Source: Chryseobacterium sp.
GTDB taxonomy: Bacteria > Bacteroidota > Bacteroidia > Flavobacteriales > Weeksellaceae
DNA length: 64,000 nucleotides
Direction: 5' to 3'
NCBI RefSeq assembly: GCF_029240215.1
Contig: NZ_JARBTK010000002.1
Location: forward strand, 372,001 to 436,000
Part shown: positions 1 through 8,517 of the stretch, piece after piece
Layout: every line of letters begins with the position of its first letter
Position numbering within the stretch: the first letter of the stretch is position 1
Program-made: the position numbers and the translations under genes
Notes under the pieces: model-generated
Databases searched by the model: none
Seen by the model: the letters and a program-made list of their open reading frames with translations, nothing else
Told to the model about the DNA's origin: nothing

Positions 1-1
1 T

Positions 2-658
2 TTAAATTCAGATGAAATTGAGGTGGCAAATTCCGGGAATACAAATACATTCACATCATTAATCTCAAAATTGGAGCAAAAAACTCAATTTTTGAGTGCA
101 GAATTAGATGAAAAGAATGTTAAAAATGGTCTTCAATTTTTTAATAAAGATGTGAAAGATTCTCTTCAGATCAGTTATTTCAAAACCAATTCAGAACTCG
201 AAGAGGTGAATGACACGATCATTACTTACGGTTACGATGATGATTTTAACGAAACTGAAAAGGTAAGTTATCAGAAAATTATTCAGCCCAATTTTATTAT
301 TTCTCTTCAAAGTTTAAATCCATATAAAACGTGGAACTTCTTTCAAAATAAAAAATGGATCAATGATCAGAATCAGTTTACGGCAATTCCGGTTCAGCCA
401 AATCGTATTTTGAAGAAAGCTAAAGAAATCAGTATTCAATCGACGAGAAAACCTTTGCAGTTGCCTCAGAATCAAAATGAAAATTATATTTTTTTGAGAA
501 ATAATAAGTTGTTATCATCCTCTTTTCATCAGTTGAATTCTACTCAAAAAATGATACTTTCAAACATCAACTATGTTTTTTACGGAAACAAAGGACAGAA
601 TTATTTTATGAAAATTAAATTGAAAGAAAACGAACTGCCTTTACTTTTGAGGTTGTAA
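2..658 (+). CDS. Hypothetical protein, C-terminal part (5' end outside window)
   Basis: The reading frame is open from the first bases of the window, so the gene almost certainly begins upstream; the GTG at 23 is only the first possible start inside the window. About 218 residues are visible. They are rich in Asn, Gln, Lys and Ser, with no transmembrane segment, no cysteine cluster and no motif I recognise. The stop codon sits just before the next open frame, and the better ATG of that gene is 30 nt on, so the two may be co-transcribed. I do not recognise the family and assign no function. Confidence 0.6.
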   Translation, partial: LNSDEIEVANSGNTNTFTSLISKLEQKTQFLSAELDEKNVKNGLQFFNKDVKDSLQISYFKTNSELEEVNDTIITYGYDDDFNETEKVSYQKIIQPNFIISLQSLNPYKTWNFFQNKKWINDQNQFTAIPVQPNRILKKAKEISIQSTRKPLQLPQNQNENYIFLRNNKLLSSSFHQLNSTQKMILSNINYVFYGNKGQNYFMKIKLKENELPLLLRL

Positions 659-688
659 GTGTATTGTCAGTCAAAAAAGTTAACTAAA

Positions 689-1027
689 ATGGCTTCTTCA
701 GATCTTTTATTGCTAAAATCTTTCACGCACTATTTTTTGCATCTGGTTTTCCCGGTTTTCATTGCATTAGTGTTTTACAGAAAAAACTGGAAAAAAGTGT
801 ATCTGATTTTACTGGCGACAATGCTTGTAGATCTTGATCATCTTTTTGCTGATCCTGTTTTTGATCCCAACAGAATGAGCGTAGGTTTTCATTTTTTACA
901 TTCTTACTACGCCATTGCGTTGTATTTTTTGCTGTTATTTTTTAAAGGAAATTTAAGAATAATAGGGATTGGTCTGCTTTTTCATATGTTGACAGATTTT
1001 CAGGATTATGAGCTGTGGATTCATTAA
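689..1027 (+). CDS. Small polytopic membrane protein (DUF6122-like)
   Basis: A 112-residue protein with about three or four hydrophobic segments, so it should sit in the inner membrane. A short charged loop reads LVDLDHLFADPVFDP, followed by HFLHSYYA and a late HMLTDFQDYELW. The order of Asp-His and His-Ser motifs recalls small membrane proteins related to the YdjM/DUF457 metal-dependent hydrolase group, and I believe Bacteroidota versions are labelled DUF6122. I chose the ATG at 689 over the GTG at 659 because hydrophobic sequence follows it closely. Function is unknown. The Asp/His pattern could be metal-binding, but that is inference. Confidence 0.6.
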   Translation: MASSDLLLLKSFTHYFLHLVFPVFIALVFYRKNWKKVYLILLATMLVDLDHLFADPVFDPNRMSVGFHFLHSYYAIALYFLLLFFKGNLRIIGIGLLFHMLTDFQDYELWIH

Positions 1028-1092
1028 AATAATATTAATATTTTCTTTTGATAATTAAAAACCCATAGATTTTTTGTATTTTAGAGACACTT

Positions 1093-2163
1093 ATGAAGCC
1101 AAAAGAATTTTTAAACTACACATATATTTTCCCTGTCTTTGCGGTAATTTATTACTTCACAGGATTAATGGGAACGGGAGTCGTTTTTGATATTATTGCA
1201 GGCATCTTACTTACGGGAAGCGTGCTTTCTGCCGTTCATCATGCAGAAGTAGTTGCCCATAAAGTTGGCGAACCTTACGGAACTATTATTTTGGCACTCT
1301 GTATTACGATTATCGAAGTTGCGCTCATCGTTTCTCTGATGGTTGCAGGTGGTAAACAGGCGATAACCTTAGCGAGAGACACGGTTTTTGCAGCCGTAAT
1401 GATCATTCTGAATGGGATTATAGGTATTTGTATTCTTGTGGGCGGAGTAAAGTATTTTGAGCAGTTCTTTGCACGTACTTCAGCGACGACTTACCTGGTG
1501 AGTATTGTTTCTATTCTTGTGATCACATTGGTGCTTCCCAATTTTACCTCAAGCGTCAACGGACCTTTCTATAATAATGCACAGCTTATCTTTGTTTCGA
1601 TTGCATGTATCGTTATTTATGGGGTTTTTTTGATGGTTCAGACCGTGAGACACAGGAGCTATTTTGTACCTGCAGACGGAAATGCTGAAGATCATTTTAT
1701 TCCCAACAAAACTCAGGCAATTATAAGTTTTTTCTTTTTGGTTATCTGTTTGGTTATTGTGGTTTTAATGGCAAAAGGTCTTTCAAAAACTATCGAAGAT
1801 ATGGTACAAAGTATGGGAGCACCAAAATCTTTGGTTGGAGTTATTATTGCAGCGGTTGTACTGCTTCCTGAAGGAGTTGCTGCGATCCGTGCAGCGAGAA
1901 ATAATCAGATACAGTCAAGTTTAAATTTAGCTTTGGGATCAGCTTTAGCAAGTATAGGGTTGAGTATTCCTGCAATCTCTGCTGTAAGTATCATGTATGA
2001 TATTCCGTTGGTTTTAGGATTAGATAAAAAAGATATCATTCTTCTCACCTTGTCTGTTTTCATCGTTATGTTGTCTTTGAGCCGTGGAAAAACGAATGTT
2101 CTCTACGGAACCGTTCTTCTGGTAAATTTAGCAGCTTACATTTTTACAGTAATCGTTCCCTAA
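1093..2163 (+). CDS. chaA: Ca2+/H+ antiporter, ChaA/CAX family
   Basis: A 356-residue inner-membrane protein with about ten or eleven hydrophobic helices, the usual size for bacterial ChaA-type cation/proton exchangers. Both alpha-repeats are visible: GEPYGTIILALCITIIEVAL near residue 60 and LLPEGVAAIRAARNNQIQSS followed by NLALGSALASIG near residue 255. The acidic residues in these repeats (the Glu of IIEVAL and of LLPEG) are the expected ion-binding carboxylates. It should expel Ca2+, and perhaps Na+ or K+, using the proton gradient. It stands alone and converges with the globin gene downstream. Confidence 0.85.
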   Translation: MKPKEFLNYTYIFPVFAVIYYFTGLMGTGVVFDIIAGILLTGSVLSAVHHAEVVAHKVGEPYGTIILALCITIIEVALIVSLMVAGGKQAITLARDTVFAAVMIILNGIIGICILVGGVKYFEQFFARTSATTYLVSIVSILVITLVLPNFTSSVNGPFYNNAQLIFVSIACIVIYGVFLMVQTVRHRSYFVPADGNAEDHFIPNKTQAIISFFFLVICLVIVVLMAKGLSKTIEDMVQSMGAPKSLVGVIIAAVVLLPEGVAAIRAARNNQIQSSLNLALGSALASIGLSIPAISAVSIMYDIPLVLGLDKKDIILLTLSVFIVMLSLSRGKTNVLYGTVLLVNLAAYIFTVIVP

Positions 2164-2198
2164 ACCTGGAACACTAAACTAAAAACATTGTAAAACCA

Positions 2199-2579
2199 CT
2201 AAGGTTTTCTCGCCATTTCCATTTTATAAGCCATTAGATTGGCAATGTTCTCAGATTTTGTGATTGCCATAGAAGCATTTTCACCTGTGAAATTTTCTTC
2301 GATTGTTTGTTTCCACAATTGCAGCCATCTTGCAAAATGCTGTTTCTCCATTGCTTTGATTTCGTTGATAGGAAAATGCATCTGCATCGGGTTGCCTTTA
2401 TAGCTCATCTGCCCGAAAAGAATGGTCTCCCAAAAAGAATACATTTTCGGTAGATGTTTGTCCCAGTCTACTTTCACAATGTCTTTAAAGAAAAATCCAA
2501 TCGTTTCATCCTGAACTACTTTTGCGTAAAAACTATTGACAAGAAGTTCTATATCTTCTCTTGATTCCAGCTTTTTCAT
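2199..2579 (-). CDS. Group III truncated hemoglobin
   Basis: A 126-residue single-domain globin, typical of class III (TrHbP) truncated hemoglobins. The proximal heme-ligand histidine is in KQHFARWLQLW near residue 78, and the N-terminal helices carry FYAKVV and GFFFKDIV. Members bind O2 or NO and are thought to act in redox or NO chemistry; the exact role here is not shown. A perfect -7 box ends only 4 nt before the ATG, so the mRNA may have no leader. It is a single-gene unit on the minus strand, convergent with chaA. Confidence 0.85.
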   Translation of the reverse strand: MKKLESREDIELLVNSFYAKVVQDETIGFFFKDIVKVDWDKHLPKMYSFWETILFGQMSYKGNPMQMHFPINEIKAMEKQHFARWLQLWKQTIEENFTGENASMAITKSENIANLMAYKMEMARKP

Positions 2580-2583
2580 TCAC

Positions 2584-2591
2584 CAAATTTA
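2584..2591 (-). promoter_or_regulatory. -7 box for the globin gene
   Basis: Minus strand reads TAAATTTG, a perfect match to the Bacteroidota TAnnTTTG element. Only 4 nt (gtga) separate it from the ATG at 2579. That puts transcription start at or next to the start codon. No clear -33 TTTG at 19 nt was found. Confidence 0.6.
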
Positions 2592-2651
2592 GCTTAAAAT
2601 TAAATGCAAAATTCAATCTTGAAATTGATAAATTTCATAAAAACAATATTT

Positions 2652-2659
2652 TATCTTTG
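2652..2659 (+). promoter_or_regulatory. -7 box for the K+ channel gene
   Basis: Plus strand reads TATCTTTG, matching TAnnTTTG, 53 nt before the ATG at 2713. The upstream -33 element is not obvious. Confidence 0.5.
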
Positions 2660-2712
2660 TAGATTATTTTATCATTTTTAATGTTGAGATAACGCAAATG
2701 ATTTAGTTAAAT

Positions 2713-3684
2713 ATGGCAAAAGGTTTCAGGAAAAAAATTAGACAAGAGAACACTGAAAACAGCGGTTTTGGAAGTCGTGCTTCAGGAAGGTTTATTAATA
2801 AAGACGGGCTTCCGAATGTAAGAAGGAGGGGAGTCAATGTTTTTAACAGACTGAGTTGGTATCATACGATGCTGAATTTATCATCATTCCGATTCATCAC
2901 TTATTTAGTGGTGATGTATATTCTGATCAATCTCGTTTTTGCGTTTATTTATTATCTGATCGGTGTAGAACATCTTACGGGAATCGATAAAAGTGATCCG
3001 ATGAATGAATTTATCGATGTGTTCTTCTTCAGTTCTCAGACTTTTACTACAGTTGGGTACGGAAGAATTGCCCCGGTAGGATTTTTAGCAAGTTTAGTGG
3101 CTACCTTTGAGGCTTTCTTGGGATTGCTTACCTTTGCTATCGCAACGGGTTTATTTTACGGAAGATTTTCAAGACCCAGAGCTTATCTGAGATTTTCAGA
3201 TATTGCTGTGATTGCTCCTTTTCAGGGTGTTACAGCGTTGATGTTCAGGTTGGCACCGTATAAAAATAATGCATTGACAGATGCTGATATTACTCTTTCA
3301 ACAGCGATCGAGATTAATGAAGAAGGAACAACGAAAAGTAATTTTTACCGGTTGGAAACTCAATTAAGTAAAATCAATACTTTGGCTTTGAACTGGACGG
3401 TGGTTCATAAGATTGATGAGAATTCTCCTTTTTTCGGGTTTTCTGCAAATGATTTTAAAAATACCAATATTGAAATTATCGTTCATGTACGTGCATTTGA
3501 TGAAGTATTTTCAAACACAGTTGTTCAGAGATCATCGTATGTGTCTAGAGAAATCATCTATGGGGCAAAATTTATCCCAATGTATTATCCGGATAATAAC
3601 AAAGATTCAACAGTTCTTAATCTTGATAAAATTAATGAATATCAGAAAGCAGAACTTCCGGTTTTTGAAACGGAGAGATCATAA
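2713..3684 (+). CDS. Inward-rectifier-type K+ channel (KirBac-like)
   Basis: A 323-residue protein with two membrane helices around residues 73-93 and 130-150. Between them is a pore loop with the K+ selectivity filter TVGYG (residues about 115-119). The C-terminal half is soluble and has the beta-rich character of the Kir cytoplasmic domain, for example SRPRAYLRFSDIAVI and TALMFRLAPYKNN. Length and order match bacterial KirBac channels, which gate passive K+ flux across the inner membrane. The stop overlaps the next gene's ATG (TAATG), so it is co-transcribed with the cysteine-cluster protein. Confidence 0.88.
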   Translation: MAKGFRKKIRQENTENSGFGSRASGRFINKDGLPNVRRRGVNVFNRLSWYHTMLNLSSFRFITYLVVMYILINLVFAFIYYLIGVEHLTGIDKSDPMNEFIDVFFFSSQTFTTVGYGRIAPVGFLASLVATFEAFLGLLTFAIATGLFYGRFSRPRAYLRFSDIAVIAPFQGVTALMFRLAPYKNNALTDADITLSTAIEINEEGTTKSNFYRLETQLSKINTLALNWTVVHKIDENSPFFGFSANDFKNTNIEIIVHVRAFDEVFSNTVVQRSSYVSREIIYGAKFIPMYYPDNNKDSTVLNLDKINEYQKAELPVFETERS

Positions 3685-4172
3685 TGAATTTAGAATCATA
3701 TAAAAAACAGGCTTTACAAAAGCAGAAAGAGCATAAAAAATTTTTAGAAGGTTTAAAAAAGAAACCTCCTAAAAATCTCGATTATATTGTTCAGGAAACT
3801 CACGACGAGGTTTTTGAAAAAATCGATTGTCTTCAATGTGCAAATTGCTGCAAAACAACAGGACCGTTGTATACAGAGAAAGATATTGAGCGCATTTCAA
3901 AACACCTTCGCATGAAACAGGCTGATTTTGAAGCTAAATTTCTGCGTGTGGATGAAGATAATGACAAAGTTCTCCAAAATTTACCTTGCTTTTTTCTGAA
4001 TCAGGATAATACGTGCTCAATCTATGAAGTTCGCCCCAAAGCTTGTAGAGAATATCCTCACACCGACAGAAAAAAAATTTACCAGATCAATAATCTGATG
4101 ATACAGAATACTGTTATTTGTCCGGCAGCATTTGAATTTGTGGAAAAAATGATGAATAATTTAAACAAGTAA
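3684..4172 (+). CDS. YkgJ family cysteine cluster protein
   Basis: A 162-residue soluble protein with the pattern of the YkgJ/CxxCxxCC zinc- or iron-binding family: CLQCANCC near residue 50, then C, CSIYEVRPKACREYP near residue 111, and a last Cys (VICP) near residue 149. The N-terminus is very Lys-rich. The biochemical role of the family is poorly defined; a metal cluster is inferred from the cysteines. It starts inside the stop codon of the K+ channel gene, which argues for translational coupling. A strong hairpin terminator follows. Confidence 0.8.
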   Translation: MNLESYKKQALQKQKEHKKFLEGLKKKPPKNLDYIVQETHDEVFEKIDCLQCANCCKTTGPLYTEKDIERISKHLRMKQADFEAKFLRVDEDNDKVLQNLPCFFLNQDNTCSIYEVRPKACREYPHTDRKKIYQINNLMIQNTVICPAAFEFVEKMMNNLNK

Positions 4173-4315
4173 AAGTCTTAAATATTTTTAAAATAGCATA
4201 AACTTTCGTTAAAAGAACGATTGAATGTAATTTTATGAAGTCATTGTCGTTTCATAAATAAATCAATCCCCAATTGATTTACAACAGAAGTAGTTTTTTA
4301 TATAAGTAAAAATGG

Positions 4316-4346
4316 AATCCTGAAATGTAACGTTTCAGGATTTTTT
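4316..4346. terminator. Bidirectional terminator after the YkgJ-like gene
   Basis: A 10-bp stem, AATCCTGAAA pairing with TTTCAGGATT around a 7-nt loop, is followed by six T on the plus strand. It overlaps the last codons of the minus-strand DUF1801 gene, so it could end both convergent transcripts. Confidence 0.75.
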
Positions 4347-4703
4347 CTGATCAATCTCCATCATTCTGAACTGCACCATTTTTTCAACTAAATCTAAAGG
4401 CAAATCTTCCTTCATCGGAAACTGAACCGCACCTTTTGAAAATTTATATTTTCTTTTCTCAAAATCATTTTCAAAATGAATAATTGCTTCGGGAAGCGGA
4501 TAAAATCCGATATGATTTTTATATCCTGCAAAGTAGACTAACGGCTTCTCATTATGCTTAAAAGCCGGCATCTGATAACCAATATATTCTTCCAAACCAG
4601 GAATTAAAGAATGAATAAACTTCCGCAATTGTTCAAGTTTTTGCTGAGTTTCTTCAGGAAAAGTAAGAAAATATTCTTCAAAATTTTTAAAAGTGTTTTT
4701 CAT
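4335..4703 (-). CDS. DUF1801 / YdhG-like protein
   Basis: A 122-residue cytosolic protein resembling the DUF1801 (YdhG, 'iron chaperone'-like) family, which shares a fold with frataxin-like and SufE-like small proteins. Typical features are an N-terminal helix with FEEYFLTFPEETQQKLEQLR, then EEYIGYQMPAFKH, VYFAGYKNHIGFYP and KGAVQFP. An ATG 54 nt further upstream is in frame, but that extension is hydrophobic and unlike the family, so I prefer the start at 4703. The function of these proteins is not firmly established. It lies just downstream of gdhA on the same strand, separated by a terminator. Confidence 0.75.
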   Translation of the reverse strand: MKNTFKNFEEYFLTFPEETQQKLEQLRKFIHSLIPGLEEYIGYQMPAFKHNEKPLVYFAGYKNHIGFYPLPEAIIHFENDFEKRKYKFSKGAVQFPMKEDLPLDLVEKMVQFRMMEIDQKKS

Positions 4704-4802
4704 CAGATAAAAATAAAAAAAAGCATTGAACTGGACATTCAATGCTTTCACTTTCACTATTACTTTTTTCCCATTTATAGTCCCGGGACAGGTTTTAAGA
4801 AA

Positions 4803-4828
4803 AAAGGCCGGAAAAGCTTTCCGACCTT
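4803..4828 (-). terminator. Terminator of gdhA
   Basis: A stem of about 12 bp (AAAGGTCGGAAA with TTTCCGGCCTTT, one G-U pair in RNA) is followed by TTTTTC on the minus strand, just past the gdhA stop at 4836. Confidence 0.7.
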
Positions 4829-4835
4829 TATATTT

Positions 4836-6194
4836 TTATACTACACCTTGAGCAAGCATTGCTTCTGCTACTTTTACGAAGCCGGCAATATTGGCTCCTT
4901 TTACATAGTTTACATAGCCGTCTTCCTCTTTTCCGTAGTCTCTACAAGCTTTGTGGATTCCGATCATGATCTCTTTCAGTCTTGCGTCAACTTCTTCAGA
5001 AGTCCAGTTTAGTCTGATTGAGTTTTGAGTCATTTCAAGACCGGAAGTTGCTACACCACCTGCGTTAGAAGCTTTCCCCGGAGAGAACAATACTTTGTTT
5101 TCAAGGAAATAATTAATGGCTTCTAATGTAGAAGGCATATTTGCTGCTTCGGTCACACATACGCAACCGTTTTCTACCAAAATTTTAGCATCTTCAAAAT
5201 CAAGTTCGTTCTGAGTTGCAGAAGGAATGGCTACATCGCACTTCACTTCCCAAGGGCGTTTTCCTGCGTGGAATACTGCAGAAGGATATTTTTTAGCATA
5301 ATCTTCAGCTCTGTTGTTTCCTGAAGATCTTAATTCCAATAAATAATCGATCTTTTCGCCTTCAATACCATCTTTATCATAAACATAACCGTCCGGACCT
5401 GAAAGAGTAACCACTTTTCCGCCCAATTCGTTTACTTTTTTAATAACTCCCCAAGCAACGTTACCGAAACCTGAAACTGTTACCGTTTTATCTTTAAAAG
5501 TCTGTCCGATAGTTTTCAGCATCTGCTCAGCGAAGTAAACAACACCGTAACCTGTAGCTTCAGGACGGATCAGTGAACCACCGTAAGCAAGACCTTTTCC
5601 TGTAAGAACCCCTGTGAATTCGTTTCTTATTTTCTTGTACTGACCAAATAAATATCCGATTTCTCTTGCTCCAACACCGATATCTCCTGCGGGAACGTCT
5701 GTTTCCGGACCGATATGCTTGCACAATTCAGTCATGAAAGCCTGACAGAAACGCATTACTTCCATATCTGTTTTTCCTTGCGGGTCAAAATCTGAACCTC
5801 CTTTTCCACCTCCCATTGGAAGAGTAGTCAATGAGTTTTTGAAAACCTGCTCAAATGCCAAGAACTTAAGGACGGAAAGGTTTACAGTAGGATGGAAACG
5901 GATTCCCCCTTTGTAAGGTCCGATCGCAGAGTTCATTTGAATTCTGAAACCTCTGTTTACCTGAATTTCTCCTTTGTCATCAACCCATGGAACTCTGAAA
6001 ATAATAATTCTTTCAGCTTCAGCCATTCTTTCAAGAAGCTTCATGCCGGTATATTCTTTTCTTGTCAGGATAAACGGAATTACTGTTACGGCAACTTCTT
6101 TTACTGCCTGTAAAAATTCCGGTTCGTTAGGATTTTTCGCTTCAATTTTAGCGATAAATTCCTGTATTTTCTGGTCAATATTATATTGTTCCAT
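4836..6194 (-). CDS. gdhA: NADP-specific glutamate dehydrogenase
   Basis: A 452-residue hexameric-type glutamate dehydrogenase that makes glutamate from 2-oxoglutarate and ammonia. The glutamate-binding segment RGFRIQMNSAIGPYKGG is near residues 81-97, and the catalytic-lysine motif PMGGGKGGSDF places Lys near 131. The Rossmann dinucleotide motif GFGNVAWG is near residue 250. Length and motifs fit the NADP-dependent assimilatory type of Bacteroidota. It is monocistronic, with its own -7 box upstream and a hairpin terminator downstream. With glnN at 57.6 kb it covers ammonia assimilation. Confidence 0.93.
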   Translation of the reverse strand: MEQYNIDQKIQEFIAKIEAKNPNEPEFLQAVKEVAVTVIPFILTRKEYTGMKLLERMAEAERIIIFRVPWVDDKGEIQVNRGFRIQMNSAIGPYKGGIRFHPTVNLSVLKFLAFEQVFKNSLTTLPMGGGKGGSDFDPQGKTDMEVMRFCQAFMTELCKHIGPETDVPAGDIGVGAREIGYLFGQYKKIRNEFTGVLTGKGLAYGGSLIRPEATGYGVVYFAEQMLKTIGQTFKDKTVTVSGFGNVAWGVIKKVNELGGKVVTLSGPDGYVYDKDGIEGEKIDYLLELRSSGNNRAEDYAKKYPSAVFHAGKRPWEVKCDVAIPSATQNELDFEDAKILVENGCVCVTEAANMPSTLEAINYFLENKVLFSPGKASNAGGVATSGLEMTQNSIRLNWTSEEVDARLKEIMIGIHKACRDYGKEEDGYVNYVKGANIAGFVKVAEAMLAQGVV

Positions 6195-6221
6195 ATTAGG
6201 TAAGGTTGAATATTATGTCAA

Positions 6222-6229
6222 CAAATTTA
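6222..6229 (-). promoter_or_regulatory. -7 box for gdhA
   Basis: Minus strand reads TAAATTTG, 27 nt before the gdhA ATG at 6194, flanked upstream by a long A tract. Confidence 0.55.
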
Positions 6230-6385
6230 ATTTTTTTTTCAAGATTCACAATAGCTTATTTAATATTTGCTGATAATTCAATAATAATGAAACAGAATAT
6301 TATTAAATTGATAATTATGAATTAAATTTTGTTAAAAATTAAATGTTATATGTGAAATAATGAAATATTAAGAAATCGTTAATTT

Positions 6386-7495
6386 TCAAATCGCTATAAA
6401 TTGCCTCCCGGAAAATGATTTTACTTTACCTAAAAGCTCTAATTCTAAAATTACAGGCAGAATTTTGTGCGAAGCCACCGAAATTTTCTCCGCCAGATCG
6501 TCCAACGTTACATGAGGATTTTCTGCAATATTTGTATATATTAATTCTTGACTTTCAGATAATTGAATTGTTGTTTTGCTGTGAGGAAAAAGCTCTGCAA
6601 TCTTTTCTTTAGGATCATTAAATCCTGCTAAATCCAACAAATCTTTTATCGTAGAAATTGCTGTTGCTTTATTCTGAAAAATAAGTTGATTGCAACCTTG
6701 GCTGTATTTATCGGTAATTTTTCCGGGTAGCGCAAAAACATCTCTGTTGTAGGTGTTGGCAAAGGTTGCAGTGCTCATTGAGCCGCCACCAAATGCTGTC
6801 TCTACAACAATTGTTGATGGAGAAATTCCAGCGACAATTCTGTTTCTTTGAATGAAATTTTCTCTGTCAGGCTTTCGGGATGAATTAAATTCTGTCAGTA
6901 AAGCTCCGTTTTCTTCAATGATTTTTTCAGAAAGCTTTTTGTTTTTGGAAGGATATAAAGTGTGAAAGCCGTGAGCTAAAACTCCGATTGTAGGAATTTG
7001 ATGTTTTAATGAATATTCGTGAACTTCCTTATCAACTCCTAAAGCTAAACCGCTAATTGAAATGAACTGATGTGATTTTGCTTCTTCGAAAAAATCTTCA
7101 ATAAATTTTTTGCCGTAAGCTGTAATGTTTCTTGTTCCGACTAAACTTATGGGTTTTAAGTTTTTGTCGAAATTTCCTTTTTGATATAGAATTGCAGGCG
7201 CATCATCGCATTCATTCAATAAAAAAGGTAAGTCGTGCTGATGCCTTAAATTGATTTTTATGGAATTTTTTTCGCAAAATAATAGTTCTTTTTCAGCAAA
7301 ATTCAGATGTTCAGAATTTCCGATGTCGGAAACTGTTTTAATTCCGATTCCGTCGGTTTTGCTGAGTTCTTTTTTTGAGGTTTCCCAAACTTTTTTTGCG
7401 CTTCCGAAACTGCGTGTAAGTTTAAAAAAATTAATATCACCAATAAAGTTACATTCTCGTAAAGCGATAGAATAAAGATGTTCTTCAGAGTACAT
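6386..7495 (-). CDS. dprA: DNA-protecting protein DprA (Smf)
   Basis: A 369-residue cytosolic protein that binds single-stranded DNA and loads RecA during natural transformation. The N-terminal helix-hairpin-helix/SAM-like part includes LSKTDGIGIKTVSDIG. The Rossmann-fold core has GTRNITAYGKKF, SISGLALGVDKEVH, GVLAHGFHTLYP and GGSMSTATFA, followed by a C-terminal winged-helix (LDDLAEKI). The open frame extends to 7567, but the first ATG consistent with the family is at 7495 (MYSEEHLYSIAL). It is downstream of the rhomboid gene on the same strand, probably one unit. Confidence 0.9.
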   Translation of the reverse strand: MYSEEHLYSIALRECNFIGDINFFKLTRSFGSAKKVWETSKKELSKTDGIGIKTVSDIGNSEHLNFAEKELLFCEKNSIKINLRHQHDLPFLLNECDDAPAILYQKGNFDKNLKPISLVGTRNITAYGKKFIEDFFEEAKSHQFISISGLALGVDKEVHEYSLKHQIPTIGVLAHGFHTLYPSKNKKLSEKIIEENGALLTEFNSSRKPDRENFIQRNRIVAGISPSTIVVETAFGGGSMSTATFANTYNRDVFALPGKITDKYSQGCNQLIFQNKATAISTIKDLLDLAGFNDPKEKIAELFPHSKTTIQLSESQELIYTNIAENPHVTLDDLAEKISVASHKILPVILELELLGKVKSFSGRQFIAI

Positions 7496-7533
7496 TTGTG
7501 TTTTATTTTCTTCAAATGTAATAAAATTCGGAA

Positions 7534-8301
7534 TTATTTTTTCCTTATTTCTTCTAAATGATCCCAAAGATCTTCATTTTTCTTGTAAGGTAATTCAAGG
7601 AAATCTTCGGGGTGATTTTCTTTGTATTCCTGCCACAATTTATCGTCTTTTTCGCTGTAATAATTTGGGAATTCCCAAATGTATTTTTTCTTTTTATCAC
7701 CTACATTTTTAAAAACAAAAGCCAAAATGCTTCCTACAACTGCACCTGATAAGTGCGCCTGCCAGGAAATTTTACTTGGTTCCTGCATGTTGTAAAACAG
7801 TTCTTCCGGAAACATTCCCCAAATCAAACTTCCGTAGTACAAAACCACTAAAAGTGAAATGGTTAACAAAGTCATATTCCATTTAAAAACTCCACTAAAA
7901 AACAGGAAAAATGCGAGTACATAAACAATTCCACTTGCGCCGATAGTACAGGTGTACATATATTCGCCTGTCAGAATATCAATCGGCGGAAGCATCCAAA
8001 GTAAAAGTCCCGTTGCAAGCCAGCCCAAAATAAAAACTTTGTTGGCAACCAAAGGATAGAACTGATATAAAAGTCCCATCAAGACAGCGATAGGAATAGA
8101 ATTCCCAATAATATGATCAATACTTCCGTGAAGTAGAGGAGACGTAATAATTCCTAACAGACCTTCCGGTAACAGAGGAATAATTGCTCCAAAGCAACTT
8201 GCAAAAAAGCCCTGCATCTGTAAAAAGTATCCCAACCACATTGCTCCCAACATAAGAAGGGGATTGATGATAGCATTTTTGTAAATTACATTTTTAAACA
8301 T
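7534..8301 (-). CDS. Rhomboid family intramembrane serine protease
   Basis: A 255-residue inner-membrane protein with about six hydrophobic helices. The catalytic dyad is present: Ser in TIGASGIVYVL (GASG, near residue 124) and His in SWQAHLSGAVVG (near residue 182). The family signature HGSIDHIIGN lies near residue 58. The C-terminal 50 residues are charged and cytosolic. Rhomboids cleave transmembrane segments of other proteins; the substrate here is unknown. It stands upstream of dprA with a 38-nt gap, suggesting co-transcription. Confidence 0.88.
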   Translation of the reverse strand: MFKNVIYKNAIINPLLMLGAMWLGYFLQMQGFFASCFGAIIPLLPEGLLGIITSPLLHGSIDHIIGNSIPIAVLMGLLYQFYPLVANKVFILGWLATGLLLWMLPPIDILTGEYMYTCTIGASGIVYVLAFFLFFSGVFKWNMTLLTISLLVVLYYGSLIWGMFPEELFYNMQEPSKISWQAHLSGAVVGSILAFVFKNVGDKKKKYIWEFPNYYSEKDDKLWQEYKENHPEDFLELPYKKNEDLWDHLEEIRKK

Positions 8302-8488
8302 ATCTGAAAACTGTCAAATCAAAAGCCAATGATAAATTTCGGAAAATTTGTCGATGATTTTAATTTTTAAAAAATATATAAGACAAAAAGTAAGGATTTT
8401 AAGATTATCATGTTTTAAAATCATGACGCAAAACTTTTTATTGTAAACCTTTGAAAATCTGCGGAACAGCCATTTAACATTATATTCC

Positions 8489-8496
8489 TATTTTTG
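8489..8496 (+). promoter_or_regulatory. -7 box for the DUF3078 gene
   Basis: Plus strand reads TATTTTTG, matching TAnnTTTG, 21 nt before the ATG at 8518. Its position inside the extended open frame argues against the upstream ATG at 8494. Confidence 0.55.
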
Positions 8497-8517
8497 CATT
8501 TGGAAAAATTGAGATTT

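Noticed and set aside
2192-2208. AAAACC/GGTTTT hairpin between chaA and the globin gene
   Set aside because: Only 6 bp; too weak to call a terminator with confidence.
3413-3703. Plus-strand frame of 96 codons overlapping the K+ channel C-terminus
   Set aside because: Out-of-frame shadow; composition unlike a protein and the channel frame is clearly real.
4258-4280. AAATCAAT/ATTGATTT hairpin upstream of the 4316 terminator
   Set aside because: Short AT-rich stem without a T tract; likely chance in AT-rich DNA.
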